From positions 124,001-188,000 of the forward strand of contig NZ_AQQR01000006.1 of NCBI RefSeq assembly GCF_002210095.1: 64,000 nt of DNA. Direction: 5' to 3'. Source of the stretch: Marinibacterium profundimaris (GTDB taxonomy: Bacteria; Pseudomonadota; Alphaproteobacteria; Rhodobacterales; Rhodobacteraceae). A program made the translations under genes and the position numbers. Positions 9,170 through 19,767 of the stretch are shown one piece after another. Positions within the stretch are counted from its first letter, which is position 1, and every line of letters starts with the position of its first letter. The notes under the pieces were generated by a model, which searched no databases, had not been told where the DNA came from, and was given only the letters and a program-made list of their open reading frames with translations.

Positions 9170-9361
9170 GCATTTTTGTATGACGCAAGCGCCCGCCAGT
9201 CCATTCCAACCTGCGGTGATGCATGACTGCGCGCGCTGCCCGCCGCGTACCCGGGGGCGCCCGGGTCCCGGGCAATCGCCCGCCCTGTCGCGGGGCTGTC
9301 ACTGGACATGGCCGAGCCTGTGACTAGTGTCGCATCAAGCGAGCTGACAGGAGTTGCGACG
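9170..9361. promoter_or_regulatory. Divergent promoter region, LysR / molybdenum hydroxylase
   Basis: This 192-bp region separates two divergent genes and must hold both promoters. An A/T-rich patch (about 9168-9182, CATGCATTTTTGTATG) next to the LysR start is the best candidate for a promoter or LysR site. No certain T-N11-A operator could be assigned. The GACAGGAG ribosome site at about 9346-9353 supports the 9362 start. Confidence 0.4.
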
Positions 9362-11659
9362 ATGGAGAAGTTCGGCAAGAGCCAGCCGGCCAAGCGGGTC
9401 GAGGATGTGCGCTTTCTGACCGGCGCGGGCCGCTACGTGGACGACATCGCGCCCGGGGACGCCCTGCATGCCTATTACCTGCGCAGCCCCGTGGCCCATG
9501 CCGAAATCGTCACGCTTGACGTGGCCGAGGCGCGCGCGGCCGAGGGCGTGGCGGCCGTCTACACGATCGAGGACCTGGAAGCCGCCGGGCTGGACATCGC
9601 CATCCCCGCGACGGTGGTGAAGAACCGCGACGGGTCCATGGGGGCGGCGCCGCTGCGTCCGATGCTGGCGAAGGGCAAGGTCTGTTTCGTGGGCGAGCCC
9701 ATGGCCGTGGTCCTGGCCGAGACGCTTGAGCAGGCGCGCGACGCGGCCGAGCTGATCGAGTACGACCTCAAGGACCTGCCCGCGAAGCTGGACCTCGCGA
9801 AGGGCGGGCCGATGATCCATGACGCCGCGCCCGACAACCTGGCCTTCGACTGGGGTTTGGGCGACGAGACGGCGACAGAGGCGGCCTTTGCCGCAGCCGC
9901 GAAGACCGTGCGCCTGGAGGTCGGCGACAACCGGGTCATCGTCAATTCGATGGAGCCGCGCGGCTGCTATGCCGAGGCCGAGGGAGAACGGATCCACCTG
10001 TCGTTCAACGGGCAGGGCGTCTGGGGGATGAAGGCGCTGCTGGCGCAGGCGCTGGGGCTGAACGCAGAGGCGGTGCGGATCACCAACCCCGACGTCGGCG
10101 GCGGCTTTGGCATGAAATCGGGGCCATACCCCGTATATTTCTCGGTCGCCCACGCGGCGCGGGCGCTGGGGCGTCCGGTGCGCTGGATGTCGGACCGGTC
10201 CGAGGCGATGATGGCCGACAACGCCGGCCGGGACCTGGTCTCGCTGGCCGAGCTGGCCTTTGACGAACACAACCGCATCACCGCCTACCGTGTGACCACG
10301 CGGTGCAACCTGGGCGCCTACAATTCCGTCTATGGCCAGCCGATCCAGACCGAGCTGTTCAGCCGGGTGCTGATGGGAACCTATGACGTGCAGACCACGT
10401 GGCTGCAGGTCGAGGGCTATTTCACCAACACCACCCAGGTCGATGCCTATCGCGGCGCCGGGCGGCCCGAGGCGATCTATCTGCTGGAACGGGTGATGGA
10501 CCGGGCGGCGCGCGAGCTGGGCGTCGATCCGCTGGAGCTGCGGCGGATCAATTTCATCAAGCCGGACCAGTTCCCCTACACGACCGCCACGGGCGAGACG
10601 TATGACGTGGGCGATTTTTCCCGGGTGCTGGGCCGGGCCGAGGCGGAGGCGGACCTTGCGGGCTTTGCCGGACGCCGCGCGGCGGACGAGGCCGAGGGAC
10701 GATTCCGGGGTCTGGGGCTGTGTTACTATATCGAAAGTATTCTGGGCGATCCTTCCGAGACCGCGAAGGTGGAATTCCATGAGGATGGCACGGTGAGCAT
10801 CTATGTCGGCACACAGTCGAACGGGCAGGGGCACGAGACCGTCTATGCCAGGTTCCTGTCGGACCAGACCGGCATTCCCGCCGATCTGATCCGCGTGGTG
10901 CAGGGCGACAGCGATCTGATCGCCAAGGGCGGCGGCACCGGGGGCTCGCGGTCCGTCACCACGCAGAATACGGCGACGCTGGCCACGGTGGATGCGATGG
11001 TGGCGGCCTTCATTCCCTACCTGGCCGAAAAGATGGGGGTTGAGCCGGACGCGGTCGAATTCGACGCCGAAACCTTCCGCGCGCCGGGGTCGAACCTGAC
11101 GCCGACGATGGTCGAGGCCGCGCAGATGGCGCGCGAGGATCAGCGGGAGGACCTGCTTGTGCACCAGGAAACTGCCGAGCTTCCGGGGCGGTCCTATCCC
11201 AACGGCTGCCACGTGGCCGAGGTGTCGGTCGATCCCGAGACCGGGCAGGTCACGCTGGAGCGGTACACGGTGGTCGATGATTTCGGCAACCTCATCAACC
11301 CGATGCTGGCCGAGGGGCAGGTGCATGGCGGGGTGGCGCAGGGCGTGGGCCAGGCGCTGACGGAACACGTCGTGTTCGACGAGGACGGGCAGCTTCTGAC
11401 CGCGACGTTCATGGACTACGCGCTGCCGAGGGCCTATGATATGCCCATGATTTCCTTCACGTCAGAGCCGGTGCCGTCGACGGCGAACCTTATGGGCATG
11501 AAGGGCTGTGGCGAGGCCGGAACAGTCGGCGCGCTGGCGGCGGTATCGAATGCGGTGCAGGACGCGCTGTGGAATTGCGGTGTGCGGCAGGCGGATATGC
11601 CGTTCACGCCGCTCAGGGTCTGGGAAATGCTCAGGGATGCCCCTGTCGCCGCTGAGTGA
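9362..11659 (+). CDS. Xanthine dehydrogenase-family molybdopterin-binding subunit (CoxL form II-like)
   Basis: A 765-aa large subunit of a molybdenum hydroxylase. The frame opens at 9308, but the ATG at 9362 has an AGGAG site and starts directly at the family N-terminus (KRVEDVRFLTGAGRYVDDI). Cofactor-site elements are DVGGGFGMKSG, the active-site loop AYRGAGRPEA and the catalytic glutamate in GMKGCGEAGTVGA. AYRGAGR is the form II CoxL signature; genuine CO dehydrogenases have AYRCSFR. CO oxidation is therefore not implied and the substrate is unknown. The FAD (CoxM) and 2Fe-2S (CoxS) subunit genes are absent on both sides. The 3' end overlaps the DUF2235 gene by 23 nt. Confidence 0.88.
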   Translation: MEKFGKSQPAKRVEDVRFLTGAGRYVDDIAPGDALHAYYLRSPVAHAEIVTLDVAEARAAEGVAAVYTIEDLEAAGLDIAIPATVVKNRDGSMGAAPLRPMLAKGKVCFVGEPMAVVLAETLEQARDAAELIEYDLKDLPAKLDLAKGGPMIHDAAPDNLAFDWGLGDETATEAAFAAAAKTVRLEVGDNRVIVNSMEPRGCYAEAEGERIHLSFNGQGVWGMKALLAQALGLNAEAVRITNPDVGGGFGMKSGPYPVYFSVAHAARALGRPVRWMSDRSEAMMADNAGRDLVSLAELAFDEHNRITAYRVTTRCNLGAYNSVYGQPIQTELFSRVLMGTYDVQTTWLQVEGYFTNTTQVDAYRGAGRPEAIYLLERVMDRAARELGVDPLELRRINFIKPDQFPYTTATGETYDVGDFSRVLGRAEAEADLAGFAGRRAADEAEGRFRGLGLCYYIESILGDPSETAKVEFHEDGTVSIYVGTQSNGQGHETVYARFLSDQTGIPADLIRVVQGDSDLIAKGGGTGGSRSVTTQNTATLATVDAMVAAFIPYLAEKMGVEPDAVEFDAETFRAPGSNLTPTMVEAAQMAREDQREDLLVHQETAELPGRSYPNGCHVAEVSVDPETGQVTLERYTVVDDFGNLINPMLAEGQVHGGVAQGVGQALTEHVVFDEDGQLLTATFMDYALPRAYDMPMISFTSEPVPSTANLMGMKGCGEAGTVGALAAVSNAVQDALWNCGVRQADMPFTPLRVWEMLRDAPVAAE

Positions 11660-12734
11660 TCATGTCTCGCGCCTGATCGGCCGGCTGAGGTGGGCCGAGC
11701 CGGCGGCGCCGGGCAAGGAGTTGCCCGCGCGGATCCACGTGATCATCCTGGACGGGACGCTTTCGACCCTCGAGCCGGGCGAGGAGACCAACGCCGGCCG
11801 GACCTACAAGCTGTGCCGCGAGGTCGGTGCGCCGCTGCTGGTGCATTACGAGAAGGGCGTGCAATGGCCCAACTGGCGATCGACGATGGACGTGCTGCGG
11901 GGCAAGGGGACCAGCCGCAGGATCCGGCGGGCCTATGGCCGGCTGGCGTCGCGCTACCGGCCGGGGGACAAGGTGTTCCTGTTCGGCTTCTCGCGCGGGG
12001 CCTTCGCGGTGCGGTCGCTGGCGGGGGTGATCGACATGGTGGGGCTGTTGCGGCCCGAACATGCCACCCATCGCAACGTGCGGCAGGCCTACCGCCTGTA
12101 TGAACAGAACCCCTATGGCCATGCGGCGGCGGCCTTTTCGCGGCAGTTCTGCCACCCGCCCGGAACCGTGACGATCGAGATGGTCGGCGTCTGGGACACG
12201 GTGAAGGCGCTGGGGCTGAAGGTGCCGATCCTGTGGCGGATGGTGCGCAGCCGGCATTCCTATCACAACCACAATCTCGGCCCCTCGGTGAAGGCGGGCT
12301 TTCACGCGCTGGCGCGGGACGAGACGCGGCTGGCCTACGAGCCGGTGATGTGGACGACACCGCCGGGCTGGTCGGGGCGGCTGGAACAGATGTGGTTTCG
12401 CGGCACGCATGGCGACGTGGGCGGCCAGCTGGACGGGTTCGACGCGGCGCGGCCGCTGGCGAATGTCTCGCTGGTCTGGATGCTGGAACGGGCGGAGGAA
12501 AGCGGGCTGCCGCTGCCCGAGGGCTGGAAGGCGCGGTACCCCTGCGATGCGACGGCGCCCTCGCTGGGGTCCTGGCGCGGCTGGGCCAAGGTCATGGTGC
12601 TGCGCGCGCCGCGCGAGGTCGGGCGCGACCGGTCCGAAAAGCTGCACGAGACGACGCCGCCGCGCCAGCCCGTGCCGGAAGGCTGGAGCGCCCGTGTCTC
12701 GGCGATCTGGTCGGGGCTGCGCGGGCAGGCGTGA
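11637..12734 (+). CDS. DUF2235-family alpha/beta hydrolase
   Basis: A 365-aa protein of the DUF2235 family, whose characterised members include T6SS Tle1-type phospholipases. The nucleophile elbow is GFSRGAFAVRSLAG. Other family blocks are HVIILDGTLS, MVGVWDTVKALG and WFRGTHGDVGGQL (catalytic Asp/His region). The ATG at 11637, inside the end of the preceding gene, gives the natural N-terminus. The frame open from 11508 is a shadow of that gene. No T6SS gene is nearby, so a metabolic or lipid-related hydrolase is as likely as an effector. The 23-nt overlap implies co-expression with the molybdenum subunit. Confidence 0.87.
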   Translation: MPLSPLSDHVSRLIGRLRWAEPAAPGKELPARIHVIILDGTLSTLEPGEETNAGRTYKLCREVGAPLLVHYEKGVQWPNWRSTMDVLRGKGTSRRIRRAYGRLASRYRPGDKVFLFGFSRGAFAVRSLAGVIDMVGLLRPEHATHRNVRQAYRLYEQNPYGHAAAAFSRQFCHPPGTVTIEMVGVWDTVKALGLKVPILWRMVRSRHSYHNHNLGPSVKAGFHALARDETRLAYEPVMWTTPPGWSGRLEQMWFRGTHGDVGGQLDGFDAARPLANVSLVWMLERAEESGLPLPEGWKARYPCDATAPSLGSWRGWAKVMVLRAPREVGRDRSEKLHETTPPRQPVPEGWSARVSAIWSGLRGQA

Positions 12735-12921
12735 AGGTGAGCCCCGGGACCGACCCGGGCGGAGGGGCAGGGCCAGGCCGCTGCGCGCGGCACCGGAGCG
12801 GCGCAGGACAGGGTGACGGGGCGTCCCGGGTCACGGGCCGATCGAAACGGGCGGTGACACGCGCCCCGCCGATGGGGGCATGGCCCTTGCGCCCGGACGA
12901 GAGGCCCCCTAATGGCACCGC

Positions 12922-14289
12922 ATGACCGCACCGATGTCCCTTCTGCAGCATATGCGTGCCACGCTTGTGCTTGGCCTGCCCCTGATCGGCGGGCACCTTG
13001 CGCAATTCGCCATCCAGCTGACCGATACGGTCATGCTGGGCTGGTATTCGGTGGAGGCGCTGGCCGCCGTCACGCTGGCGGGCAGCTACTTCATCACCTT
13101 CTTCCTGTTCGGCGCGGGTTTTGCCTGGGCGGTGATGCCGATGGTGGCGACCTTTGCCGCGAAGGGCGACCAGACCGGCGTGCGGCGGGCCACGCGGATG
13201 GGGCTGTGGCTGTCGCTGCTGTATTCCGCGCTGGCGATGCCGGCCTTCTGGTGGGCGGAGGAGATCCTGCTGGCGCTGGGCCAGACCGACGCGGTCGCGG
13301 GGCTCGCCGCCGATTACCTGCGGGTGGCGGGCTGGGGGATCTTTCCCGCGCTGATCGTCATGGTTCTGAAGAGCTACCTGGCCGCGCTGGAACGGACGCG
13401 GATCATCCTGTGGGTGACGCTGGCGGCGGCGGTGATGAACGTCTTCGGCAATTACGTCCTGATCTTCGGCAATTTCGGCCTGCCGCCGCTGGGCGCGGTG
13501 GGCGCGGCCTGGGCATCGATCATCACGCACACGACCGCGCTGGCCGGCGCCGCGGCCTACGCGGTGATCGCGCGGCCCGAGCACCAGCTTTTCGTGCGGT
13601 TCTGGCGTGCGGACTGGGAGATGTTCTTCAAGGTGTTCCGGATGGGCGGGCCGATCGGGATCACGACCCTGTCGGAGGTGAGCCTCTTTGCCGGGTCGAC
13701 CGTTCTGATGGGCTGGCTGGGGACGATCCCGCTGGCGGCGCATGGCATCGCGATCCAGCTTGGAACGGCGACCTTCATGGTGCATCTCGGCTTGTCCAAC
13801 GCGGCGACGGTGCGCGCGGGCCAGGCGCAGGGTCGGGACGACGGGCTGGGGCTGCGGCGCGGGGCGACGGGGGTGCTGATCCTGTCGCTGGTGGTCTCGC
13901 TGATCACGATCGCGGTGTTCCTGTCGATCCCCGAACAGCTGCTGGGCCTGTTCCTGGAGCCCGACAACCCGAACCGGCCGCAGATCCTGGCGATCGGCGT
14001 CGGGCTGGTGACGATCGCGGCGCTGTTCCAGCTGGTGGACGGGGCGCAGGTGGTGGCGCTGGGGCTGCTCCGCGGGCTGCATGACACGACCGTGCCGATG
14101 GTGATGGCCGCCGTGGGCTACTGGGTGGTGGGCCTGCCGGCCTCTTACATCCTGGGGTTCGTGGCCGGGCTGGGCGGCATCGGGGTCTGGCTGGGCCTGG
14201 TGTCGGGGCTGGCGACGGCGGCGGTGCTGCTGCTCTGGCGGTTCTGGGGACGGGCCGTGGGGCAGGTCGGGGCGGCCGTGCCGGTCTGA
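12922..14289 (+). CDS. MATE-family efflux transporter
   Basis: A 455-aa inner-membrane multidrug/toxin antiporter with about twelve transmembrane segments in two homologous halves. The first half starts LLQHMRATLVLGLPLIGGHL and carries the family's Q-L-T-D-T-V-M-LGW block (QLTDTVMLGWYSVEAL). The second half starts near FRMGGPIGITTLSEVS. Length and repeat pattern fit the NorM/DinF group. The Met at residue 5 is an alternative start. No regulator gene is adjacent. Two hairpins of a dispersed repeat follow the stop. Confidence 0.92.
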   Translation: MTAPMSLLQHMRATLVLGLPLIGGHLAQFAIQLTDTVMLGWYSVEALAAVTLAGSYFITFFLFGAGFAWAVMPMVATFAAKGDQTGVRRATRMGLWLSLLYSALAMPAFWWAEEILLALGQTDAVAGLAADYLRVAGWGIFPALIVMVLKSYLAALERTRIILWVTLAAAVMNVFGNYVLIFGNFGLPPLGAVGAAWASIITHTTALAGAAAYAVIARPEHQLFVRFWRADWEMFFKVFRMGGPIGITTLSEVSLFAGSTVLMGWLGTIPLAAHGIAIQLGTATFMVHLGLSNAATVRAGQAQGRDDGLGLRRGATGVLILSLVVSLITIAVFLSIPEQLLGLFLEPDNPNRPQILAIGVGLVTIAALFQLVDGAQVVALGLLRGLHDTTVPMVMAAVGYWVVGLPASYILGFVAGLGGIGVWLGLVSGLATAAVLLLWRFWGRAVGQVGAAVPV

Positions 14290-14303
14290 CGGGCGGCGCC
14301 CGC

Positions 14304-14371
14304 GGTGGGGTGAAACCCCACCCTACGGCGGAGGTGGGCGTGGTGCCGGCGCGGTGGGTTGGAAACCCACC
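14304..14371. repeat. Pair of GGTGGG-type hairpins (dispersed repeat, copy 1)
   Basis: Two short palindromes lie between convergent genes. GGTGGGGT/ACCCCACC is at 14304-14322 and GGTGGGTT/AACCCACC is at 14353-14371; each has a 3-nt loop and is followed by CTAC. The same two hairpin types recur at 28635-28714. They probably act as bidirectional terminators or REP-like elements. Confidence 0.75.
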
Positions 14372-14393
14372 CTACACGGGCAGCCCGGAGCGG

Positions 14394-16757
<2,364 letters not shown>

Positions 16758-16781
16758 ATCGGTTTTTCTCGTTTAACCGAT
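16758..16781. terminator. ATCGGTT/AACCGAT inverted repeat
   Basis: A 7-bp palindrome with a 10-nt loop starts one base after the sdhE stop and is followed by a T/G-rich run (TCTTGGGGTTTTGTTG). It may end the HTH-sdhE transcript. Because it also lies about 54 bp before the MarR gene, an operator role is possible. Confidence 0.45.
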
Positions 16782-16834
16782 TCTTGGGGTTTTGTTGCCA
16801 CTTTCGGTCCGAGCAGTTTGAGTCGGAGTGAAAC

Positions 16835-17332
16835 ATGCGTATGGACAAGCCCCTTGCGCCTTCTGGAAGAGCCGGGTTCATGGCCGGGTACCTTGAGGCG
16901 TTGGCCTTGGTCGAACGCCTGCACCGTCTGCTTCTGGATGTGATCAAGGACGAATTCGAACGGGTCGGAGTCTTGGAGATCAACGCCGTGCAGGCGTTGC
17001 TTCTGTTCAACATCGGCGACAACGAGGTCACGGCCGGCGAGTTGAAAAGCCGTGGCTACTACCAGGGCAGCAACGTCAGCTACAACCTGAAAAAGCTGGT
17101 TGAGATGGGCTACATGCACCATCAGCGGTGCGAGATCGACCGCCGGTCCGTGCGCGTGCGGCTGACACCCCGGGGGCGCGAGATCCGCGATGTCGTGGAC
17201 CAGCTCTTCCTTCGCCATGCGGAGGGCCTTCAGGAAAAGGGCGTGATCGATGCCGCGGGCATCGAGGACATCACCGGAGCGTTGCGCCGGGTGGAACGCT
17301 ACTGGACCGACCAGATCCGTTATATCTACTGA
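16835..17332 (+). CDS. MarR-family winged-helix regulator (LdtR-like)
   Basis: A 165-aa winged-helix protein. The core is LEINAVQALLLFNIGDNEVTAGELKSRG (written here as two blocks, residues about 49-68 and 69-80), with recognition helix YYQGSNVSYNLKKLVEMGY and wing CEIDRRSVRVRLTPRGR. The recognition helix resembles alphaproteobacterial LdtR regulators of L,D-transpeptidases, as I recall them. That sub-assignment is a memory-based inference. It is monocistronic, with a long non-coding stretch behind it. The upstream palindrome at 16758-16781 could be its operator. Confidence 0.87.
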   Translation: MRMDKPLAPSGRAGFMAGYLEALALVERLHRLLLDVIKDEFERVGVLEINAVQALLLFNIGDNEVTAGELKSRGYYQGSNVSYNLKKLVEMGYMHHQRCEIDRRSVRVRLTPRGREIRDVVDQLFLRHAEGLQEKGVIDAAGIEDITGALRRVERYWTDQIRYIY

Positions 17333-17764
17333 CGCTCCGGCGCGGCGCCTGCACGGGTCCGGAACCGGCGACGGGAACGGCCGGACCCAAGACGCCTTCG
17401 ACTGTTGTGAGTAGCCGGCGGATGGCCCTGGGACAGATATGCCGAGATGAGACGCTGATCGCAGGATCTGGCGTCTCATGTTCGTTTCTAGACTCCGCCG
17501 GAACCATGGCCGGGCTGGCCCGGGTGCCTTATCGATCGGTGAGGCTTTGATATACGATCAGCGGATCAAGGTCTTCGTGATCTGCGGCGGCAGGCGGGAT
17601 GGTGGTGAAAGCTCTGCCCCGGGATCGTCGGGAATTCGATCATCGGACGTACCTGTCCTGCCTGCCGGACATCAGGGGCCGATCCGGGATGTCGGGGCTA
17701 GGGTGGGACCGGGGTCGGAGAGTCGTTCGTGTCCGGTCGCTGCCTTGGGGCCCACGGTGGGGAC
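17333..17764. other. 432-bp intergenic stretch
   Basis: No gene is supported between the convergent MarR and DUF1194 genes; open frames here have no family features. The clearest structure is a perfect 9-bp inverted repeat at 17447-17479, listed separately. Otherwise nothing was recognised. Confidence 0.5.
17447..17479. terminator. Inverted repeat ATGAGACGC / GCGTCTCAT
   Basis: Perfect 9-bp arms with a 15-nt loop lie 115 bp after the MarR gene, followed by GTTCGTTTCTAG. This could be a weak terminator for the MarR transcript or a protein-binding palindrome. The T content after the stem is modest. Confidence 0.4.
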
Positions 17765-18544
17765 TTATTGTCCGGTGAGCGGATTGTCGGGCTTCAGGGT
17801 TGCGAGGTTGAGCCCCTCGAGCTCTCGCAACAGCTTGCGCACCATGGCGGCCTCGTAGTCGGCAAAGCCCAGGGCGGTTTCCACGAAGGCGCCGGGGCCC
17901 GCGATCACGTAGGCCCGGAAATAGGAGCTGAGGCCCGCCACGTCGTCTTGCCGGGCATCCCCCTGGCGCGGGTCGTCGACGCCGATCACAAGCGCGTTCA
18001 CGGTGATGTCGCGCGCTGCCAGCCAGGGCTGAAGGCTGCGCGGATGGGGGCCCATGTTGTGCTTGCCATCGCCCGAGACATCCAGCGTGTGGATCCAGCA
18101 TCCCGGATGCGCGTCGAGCATCGCGCCGCCGATGCGCACCGCGCTGCCTAGGGCGGTGCCCGGCGGGGCGGCGGTGCGGGCGGTGCCGCGCAGACGCGCG
18201 ATGATGCCGTCCAGCGCCCCGGCCGAGGTGACCGAGGTCCAGGGCACCAGGTGGCGCTGGTAGTCCGGCGCGCTCCATTCGAAGACGGCGATGTCCACCG
18301 GCGCCTGCGGCATGGCCAGGATCGCCCGCCGCACTTCGGGGTGGTTCAGCGCGGCGGCCAGCCCGTCAAGTTGCATCCGATACTCGATCGAATCGACCGA
18401 CCCGGACACGTCCAGCGCCAGCACCAGCGCCTGCCGGCATTCGGCCGTCGCGGCGGCCGGGGCCATGGACAGGGGCAGGGACACAGACAAGGCAGTGCAA
18501 ACGGCATACGCCATGGCCCGAAGCCGCCGGAGGCCTTGTGTCAC
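17765..18544 (-). CDS. DUF1194 / von Willebrand A-domain protein, copy 1
   Basis: A 259-aa exported protein with a signal peptide (cleavage after APAAATA) and one vWA domain. The metal-ion-dependent adhesion site is visible as LALDVSGSVDS, with further sites TALGSAVRIG and LDVSGDGKHN. No catalytic domain is present. The GTG start at 18544 overlaps the stop of the second copy (GTGA), making it the last gene of a three-gene operon. The role is unknown; DUF1194 proteins are thought to be periplasmic metal- or protein-binding proteins. Confidence 0.85.
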   Translation of the reverse strand: MTQGLRRLRAMAYAVCTALSVSLPLSMAPAAATAECRQALVLALDVSGSVDSIEYRMQLDGLAAALNHPEVRRAILAMPQAPVDIAVFEWSAPDYQRHLVPWTSVTSAGALDGIIARLRGTARTAAPPGTALGSAVRIGGAMLDAHPGCWIHTLDVSGDGKHNMGPHPRSLQPWLAARDITVNALVIGVDDPRQGDARQDDVAGLSSYFRAYVIAGPGAFVETALGFADYEAAMVRKLLRELEGLNLATLKPDNPLTGQ

Positions 18545-19278
18545 CCCGGGCTCCCGGGGCGCTGGTCAAGCTCGCCCACGACGCGGGGGCGCAGCTCGCG
18601 CTCCAGCTTGCGGCGCATGGCGCGTTCGTAATCCTCGAAGCCGCGCGCCACCTCGACAAAGGCGCCGGGGCCGCGGATGACCTCGTTGCGGTAGTAGTGT
18701 TCCAGGCTGACCTCGGGTTCCGAATTGGCGCCGTCGATGGCCAGCCCGTTCACCACGACACCGGCGAAGGGGAAATGCCGGTAGGCGCGGGAGGGGGCGA
18801 AGCCTTCGTTGTTCTCGCCGTCGCCGGCGACGTCCACGGTCTGGAACAGGCAGGGCGGTGCGCGGTCCAGAAGGCCGGCGGCATAGCCCAGGGCATAACC
18901 CATGGCGGTGGGGAATTCATCGTGGCTGCGGGTCGATGCGCCGATCGCCTGGGCCACGGCAAACAGCGCGGCGCGGCTGTCGATCAGGGTCCAGTCGACC
19001 AGGACCTCGTGATTGTACCGCCCGCTCCATTCGAAGACGGCCAGCGCCACGTGCATGTCGCTGGCAAACAACGCGGTCTGGACCTCGGGGGCCAGCAGGG
19101 CAGAGGCCAGGCCGCCCCTTTGCAGCGCGTCCTCCTGCGCATCGACGGAGGAGGAGACATCCATCGCCAGTACCAGCGCCAGCCGGCACTCGGCTGCGGC
19201 CGAGGCTTCGGTGACCCCGAAGACCCCGGCCAGACCGGCGGCGAGACCCGCCGCAAGAGATGCGGCGCGCGGCGTCAC
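18541..19278 (-). CDS. DUF1194 / von Willebrand A-domain protein, copy 2
   Basis: A 245-aa paralogue of its downstream neighbour. It has a signal peptide (SLAAGLAAGLAGVFG, cleavage after EASAAA) and a vWA domain with MIDAS residues in LAMDVSSSVDA, a degenerate third loop and VDVAGDGENNEG. Shared blocks such as VFEWSG and GPGAFVEVARGFEDYE show recent or constrained duplication. The GTG start at 19278 overlaps the VOC stop as GTGA. The longer frame to 19443 lies inside the VOC gene and is not used. Confidence 0.85.
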   Translation of the reverse strand: MTPRAASLAAGLAAGLAGVFGVTEASAAAECRLALVLAMDVSSSVDAQEDALQRGGLASALLAPEVQTALFASDMHVALAVFEWSGRYNHEVLVDWTLIDSRAALFAVAQAIGASTRSHDEFPTAMGYALGYAAGLLDRAPPCLFQTVDVAGDGENNEGFAPSRAYRHFPFAGVVVNGLAIDGANSEPEVSLEHYYRNEVIRGPGAFVEVARGFEDYERAMRRKLERELRPRVVGELDQRPGSPG

Positions 19279-19703
19279 CAGTGTCCGGTGTTTTCCATGC
19301 TGGCCCAGGGTTCTGCCGGCTCCAGCCGCTCGCCCTTCTGCAGCAGCTCGACCGAGATATTGTCGGGCGAGCGGACAAAGGCCATCCAGCCGTCGCGCGG
19401 CGGCCGGTTGATGGTCACGCCGTTGTCCTGCAGGTGCTGGCACATCTCGTAGATGTTATCGACCTGGTAGGCGAGGTGCCCGAAGTGACGGCTGTCGCTG
19501 GGCAGGCCCTCGTCGCCGTCCCAGTTGTAGGTCAGCTCCACCGGGCATTCTTCCTGGCCCGGAGGCGCCATGAAGATCAGCGAAAAGCGGCCCTGCTCGC
19601 TGTCGGTGCGGCGGGTTTCCCTGAGGCCCAGCAGTTCGAAGAACGCCATGGTCTTCTCGAGATCCTTCACGCGAACCATGGTGTGCAGATATTTGATGGT
19701 CAT
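19275..19703 (-). CDS. VOC-family protein, lactoylglutathione lyase-like
   Basis: A 142-aa single glyoxalase fold. Metal-ligand candidates typical of glyoxalase I are His in YLHTMVRV, Glu in ECPVELTYN, His in HFGHLAYQV and Glu in NISVELLQ, a full set of four. This supports conversion of the methylglyoxal-glutathione adduct to lactoylglutathione. The start at 19703 follows AAGGAG; the upstream Met at 19730 lacks a site. It is the first gene of an operon with two DUF1194 genes, each junction a 4-nt overlap. Confidence 0.9.
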   Translation of the reverse strand: MTIKYLHTMVRVKDLEKTMAFFELLGLRETRRTDSEQGRFSLIFMAPPGQEECPVELTYNWDGDEGLPSDSRHFGHLAYQVDNIYEMCQHLQDNGVTINRPPRDGWMAFVRSPDNISVELLQKGERLEPAEPWASMENTGHW

Positions 19704-19767
19704 GTCGGGGACTCCTTGGTGTTGGCCCATCCTAACGTCCCCCTTGTCACTGTCGAGCGGGGGCGGG

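Noticed and set aside
9335-11368. A 677-codon minus-strand frame opposite the molybdenum hydroxylase gene
   Set aside because: Its composition (His/Arg/Gly-rich) is typical of an antisense shadow in GC-rich DNA, and the plus strand has complete cofactor motifs.
9362-11659. Aerobic CO dehydrogenase (CoxL)
   Set aside because: The active-site loop reads AYRGAGR (form II); true form I enzymes have AYRCSFR, and the CoxM/CoxS partners are absent.
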